43,885 nt of DNA. It comes from an uncultured Eggerthellaceae bacterium (lineage in GTDB: Bacteria; Actinomycetota; Coriobacteriia; Coriobacteriales; Eggerthellaceae). Where the stretch lies: NCBI GenBank assembly GCA_910584145.1, contig CAJTXX010000015.1:1-43885 (forward strand), given 5' to 3'. The notes below the pieces were generated by a model. The model saw only the letters and a list, made by a program, of their open reading frames with translations, was not told where the DNA came from and did not search any database. The translations under genes were made by a program, and so were the position numbers. Shown here piece after piece: positions 41,203 to 43,885 of this stretch (its first letter is position 1; the number at the start of each line of letters is the position of its first letter).

Positions 41203-41910
41203 ATGAGCAACGACACACGACGCATCCTGCTCGTCGAGGACGAGAAGAACATCCGCGACGCCGTGACGGCGTACCTGGAGCGCGATAACTACTGGGTGAC
41301 CGCGGTAGGCGACGGCCAAGATGCGCTGGATGAATTCGGGAAGCACCACTATGACCTGGTGATACTCGACCTCATGCTGCCGCGCGTTCCGGGCGAGCGC
41401 GTGTGCCGCATCATCCGCGACAACTCCGATGTGCCCATCATCATGCTGACGGCGAAGGGCGAGGTGGAAGATCGCGTGATCGGCCTAGAGCTGGGCGCCG
41501 ACGACTACCTGGTGAAGCCGTTCAGCCCGCGTGAGCTGGTGGCGCGCACCCGTGCGCTGCTGCGCCGTGCGCATTCCAGCGAGGCCCCGCAGCGCGAGGT
41601 GTTGGAATTCGGCGAGCTGACCATAGATATCTCGGGCCATAAGGTGCTGGTGGATGGCAAGGAGATAGACCTGACCGCCAGCGAGTTCAAGCTGCTGACC
41701 ACGCTGTCGCGCTACCCAGGCCGGGTGTATTCGCGCATGGAGTTGGTGGAGAAGGTGCTGGGCTACGATTTCGAAGGCTACGAGCGCACCATCGACAGCC
41801 ATGTGAAGAACCTGCGCGCGAAGATCGGCGACAACCCGAAGAGCCCGAAGTGGCTGCATACGGTGCATGGCGTGGGCTATCGTTTCGAGGACCCCACCCA
41901 GGCGGCATAG
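41203..41910 (+). CDS. OmpR/PhoB-family response regulator
   Basis: 235 residues. Receiver domain (about 1-120): ED at 12-13 (VEDEKN), phospho-acceptor D56 in VILDLMLPRV, T in IIMLTAKGE, K in YLVKPFSPREL. The C-terminal winged helix (about 135-232) has the recognition helix region YERTIDSHVKNLRAKIG and ends with VHGVGYRFE. It binds direct-repeat DNA on phosphorylation. The cognate kinase begins 22 nt later. Targets unknown; the neighbourhood gives no clear hint. Confidence 0.94.
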   Translation: MSNDTRRILLVEDEKNIRDAVTAYLERDNYWVTAVGDGQDALDEFGKHHYDLVILDLMLPRVPGERVCRIIRDNSDVPIIMLTAKGEVEDRVIGLELGADDYLVKPFSPRELVARTRALLRRAHSSEAPQREVLEFGELTIDISGHKVLVDGKEIDLTASEFKLLTTLSRYPGRVYSRMELVEKVLGYDFEGYERTIDSHVKNLRAKIGDNPKSPKWLHTVHGVGYRFEDPTQAA

Positions 41911-41932
41911 CGAGCCTGGTCTGCGCGAGCCG

Positions 41933-43702
41933 ATGGAGAACGAGAACACTCCCGCCGCCCCGCAAGGCGAATCCGAGCAGGTTGCGAGCGCGCCTGACGG
42001 CATCGCGCCCGATGATATCGCGGCCGACAGCGGCGCATCTGACAGCGCGAAAGAGCCTGCTGTCACCGATGCCGCAGCGTGGGCATCGGCGGTAGCGATC
42101 GCTGAGAGCGCTGCGAAGGAGCGCGAGGAAGCGGAAGCGGCTATCCGTGCGAAGGAGGAGGCAGCGGCTGCGGCCGAGCAGAAGCCGGCCGACCCCGAAG
42201 AAGCTGAAGACGGGGCAGAGTCTGAGGCAGAGCCGAAGCGCAGCTTCTTCTCGCGCCTGCGCTGGGCGAACCTGACATATGTCTCGCGCATCGCGCTGTC
42301 GTTCTCAATGATCGCGGCCATGACGGCCATCATCGCCATCGGCGTGGTGTCGGCCGTGTGGGGCCAGTACTTCCAGGCGTACACCGCTGAGAACATCGAA
42401 TCGCTGGCTTCTACGGCGGCCACCCGTATAGCGCTGGGGTATCAGAAATCGGGCAGCCTCGATTACGACATGGTGGAGAACATAGCGATGGCCGCCGAGG
42501 TGTCGCCCGAGGTAGGCATGAAGGTGCTCGACGCCCGCGGCAACACCATCTACGAGACGGCGACCGATGAGGAATCGCGTGGCGACGGCACCACGTTCGA
42601 GCCGAGCGACCCCGCCCAGATCGCCGGTGCGAAGATCAAAGTGGACGATGTCGTGGTGGGTTCGGTGCGCATGTGGGTGTACGGGTCGGATACGCTGATG
42701 AACAAGCTCGACCAGCAATTCCGCGACAACTCGTATGCGGCGCTGGGCTTCGCGGGCGTTGCCGCGGTGGCGGTGGCGTCGCTGTTCGGCATCGGGTTCG
42801 CGCGGCGGCTGGTGGCGCCGATCAACCGGCTGACGCGCACGGCGGCCGCGGTGAAGGCCGGCAAGCTGGACGCGCGCAGCAACCTGACCGGCGAAGACGA
42901 GATAGCCCACCTGGGCGAGACATTCGATTCCATGATCGCCTCGGTGGAGAACGACCGCAGGCTCGAACAGCGCCTGACCTCGGACGTCGCCCACGAGCTG
43001 CGCACGCCGCTGATGTCCATCCAGGCCAGCATCGAGGCTATGATCGACGGCGTGTATGAGACCGACGAAGAGCACCTGGAGATGGTGAACAGCGAGGTGC
43101 AGCGCCTGAGCCGCCTGGTCGATGCGCTGCTGAAGCTGAGCCGTCTGGAGAACCGCAGCAACCCCATGAAACAAGAGGTGGTCGACTTGGGCGAGCTTCT
43201 GGCCGAGGTGGTGCAGACGCACGAGCAGTTCGTGGTGGAATCGGGTTTGAAGCTGGGCTTCTACTCCGACAACCGCGTGCTGGTGCTGGGCGACCCCGAC
43301 ATGATACGGCAAGCGGTGGTGAACCTGATATCGAACGCCGTGCGCTACACGCCCGAGGGCGGCAGCATCGACGTCAGCGTGCGGCGCGGCACCGCGATGG
43401 CTAACATCGCCGTGAGCGATACGGGCATCGGCCTGTCGCCCGAGGAGGCGAAGATGGTATTCAGCCGCTTCTGGCGCGCCGATGCTGGGCGCGCTCGTGC
43501 GAGCGGCGGCCTGGGCGTGGGCCTGGCGGTGGTGAAGGAGATCGTCGACCGCCACGGCGGCTGGGTGCAGGTGGAAGGCGAGAAGGGCAAGGGCGCCTGC
43601 TTCACCATCCATATCCCGCTGTATGACGAAGACGCCTCCAAGCACCGCCGCAACTCCAAGAAGCGCACCGGCCACAAAAAGCCCGGGAAAACGAGCCGAT
43701 AA
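41933..43702 (+). CDS. Sensor histidine kinase with a long acidic N-terminal extension
   Basis: 589 residues. Residues 1 to about 100 are an unusual cytoplasmic Ala/Glu/Lys tract; TM1 (about 118-142); an extracellular sensor (about 145-255); TM2 (about 263-285); HAMP (ARRLVAPINRLTRTA); HisKA with phospho-acceptor H354 in SDVAHELRTPLMS; and HATPase_c with N box NLISNAVRYTPEGG, G1 VSDTGIGL, F box and G2 SGGLGVGLAVV. The sensor lacks an obvious PAS or Cache signature. The start at 41933 (MENENTPA) is chosen because the longer frame overlaps the regulator gene and lacks a ribosome site. The final 20 residues are Lys/Arg-rich. Confidence 0.9.
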   Translation: MENENTPAAPQGESEQVASAPDGIAPDDIAADSGASDSAKEPAVTDAAAWASAVAIAESAAKEREEAEAAIRAKEEAAAAAEQKPADPEEAEDGAESEAEPKRSFFSRLRWANLTYVSRIALSFSMIAAMTAIIAIGVVSAVWGQYFQAYTAENIESLASTAATRIALGYQKSGSLDYDMVENIAMAAEVSPEVGMKVLDARGNTIYETATDEESRGDGTTFEPSDPAQIAGAKIKVDDVVVGSVRMWVYGSDTLMNKLDQQFRDNSYAALGFAGVAAVAVASLFGIGFARRLVAPINRLTRTAAAVKAGKLDARSNLTGEDEIAHLGETFDSMIASVENDRRLEQRLTSDVAHELRTPLMSIQASIEAMIDGVYETDEEHLEMVNSEVQRLSRLVDALLKLSRLENRSNPMKQEVVDLGELLAEVVQTHEQFVVESGLKLGFYSDNRVLVLGDPDMIRQAVVNLISNAVRYTPEGGSIDVSVRRGTAMANIAVSDTGIGLSPEEAKMVFSRFWRADAGRARASGGLGVGLAVVKEIVDRHGGWVQVEGEKGKGACFTIHIPLYDEDASKHRRNSKKRTGHKKPGKTSR

Positions 43703-43714
43703 AACTCGCTGCTG

Positions 43715-43771
43715 GCCATTTCTAGCCCCGAATCGACGAAGTTTACGCAACAACCGTTCATTCGTGGCTGC
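43715..43771. repeat. 57-bp direct repeat, copy 1
   Basis: Begins GCCATTTCTAGCC; matches copy 2 at about 48 of 57 positions with no gaps. The shared core is TTTACGCAACAACCGT. It follows the kinase gene in a region with no gene. Confidence 0.8.
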
Positions 43772-43797
43772 TTTTCGCCGAGATGGCCTCTTTGGAA

Positions 43798-43854
43798 GCC
43801 ATCTCTAGCCTCAAATCGCCGAAATTTACGCAACAACCGTCGATTTGCGGCTAC
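43798..43854. repeat. 57-bp direct repeat, copy 2
   Basis: Period 83 bp from copy 1. The window ends 31 bp later, so further copies may follow. No open frame with a ribosome site lies in the repeats. Confidence 0.8.
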
Positions 43855-43885
43855 AAACAAAATGGGGTCGCCGAGAGGTTCCCCT

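Noticed and set aside
43345..43860. Minus-strand frame running through the 57-bp repeats into the kinase gene
   Set aside because: Its repeated peptide simply translates the DNA repeat, and the rest is the antisense of the kinase. No ribosome site.

Overview
The window reads as chromosomal DNA of a high-GC, Gram-positive actinobacterium, most likely a gut Coriobacteriia of the Eggerthellaceae type. This is inferred from the gene mix, not tested by a search: an LPXTG-anchored surface protein, a formyl-CoA-transferase-like enzyme, TrkA pairs, DUF4190 and YhgE/Pip membrane proteins, a Tat-exported protein of unknown function, and GC-rich coding DNA that still uses ATA isoleucine codons quite freely. 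There is no phage, insertion sequence, CRISPR array or rRNA. One tRNA gene (Leu, anticodon CAA) is present.

Layout. 1-3.6 kb: an MFS exporter fused to a CBS-domain pair, then a DUF21/CorC membrane protein. 3.6-6.3 kb: a long inverted repeat, an ABC1/AarF kinase-like protein and an orphan LytTR response regulator. 6.3-12.3 kb: tRNA-Leu, then a minus-strand operon hdeD-like / yhgE / yhgE / cysE. 12.5-17.6 kb: envelope polysaccharide functions: a Wzz-like protein whose kinase half has lost its P-loop, a proline-rich one-pass membrane protein, a MOP-type flippase and an ECF S-component. 17.6-21.9 kb: a tiny zinc-ribbon protein with a collagen-like tail, a DnaK paralogue, and a divergent DUF5685 / J-domain pair. 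22.0-28.9 kb: the most striking locus, a 2013-residue secreted M60 (enhancin/mucinase-type) metalloprotease that carries a dockerin-like domain, followed 25 nt later by a small LPXTG-anchored protein that looks like a cohesin. 29.1-35.0 kb: formyl-CoA transferase, a YDP-repeat membrane protein, a second CorC-like protein and RecQ. 35.4-39.3 kb: a lytic-transglycosylase-like protein coupled to two TrkA proteins, then purB. 39.4-39.5 kb: two parS (ParB-binding) sites. 39.6-43.9 kb: a Tat-exported protein, an OmpR/HisKA two-component system and a 57-bp direct repeat.

How it fits together. Most genes serve the cell envelope: export, polysaccharide assembly, potassium/divalent-ion homeostasis, and wall turnover. 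The M60 enzyme has no wall anchor of its own, while its neighbour has an anchor and no enzyme. The simplest reading is a two-gene miniature cellulosome-like device that displays a host-glycoprotein-degrading enzyme on the cell surface. The parS pair suggests that this segment lies within the ParB-organised part of the chromosome. All functional calls rest on reading motifs by eye; no database search was run.
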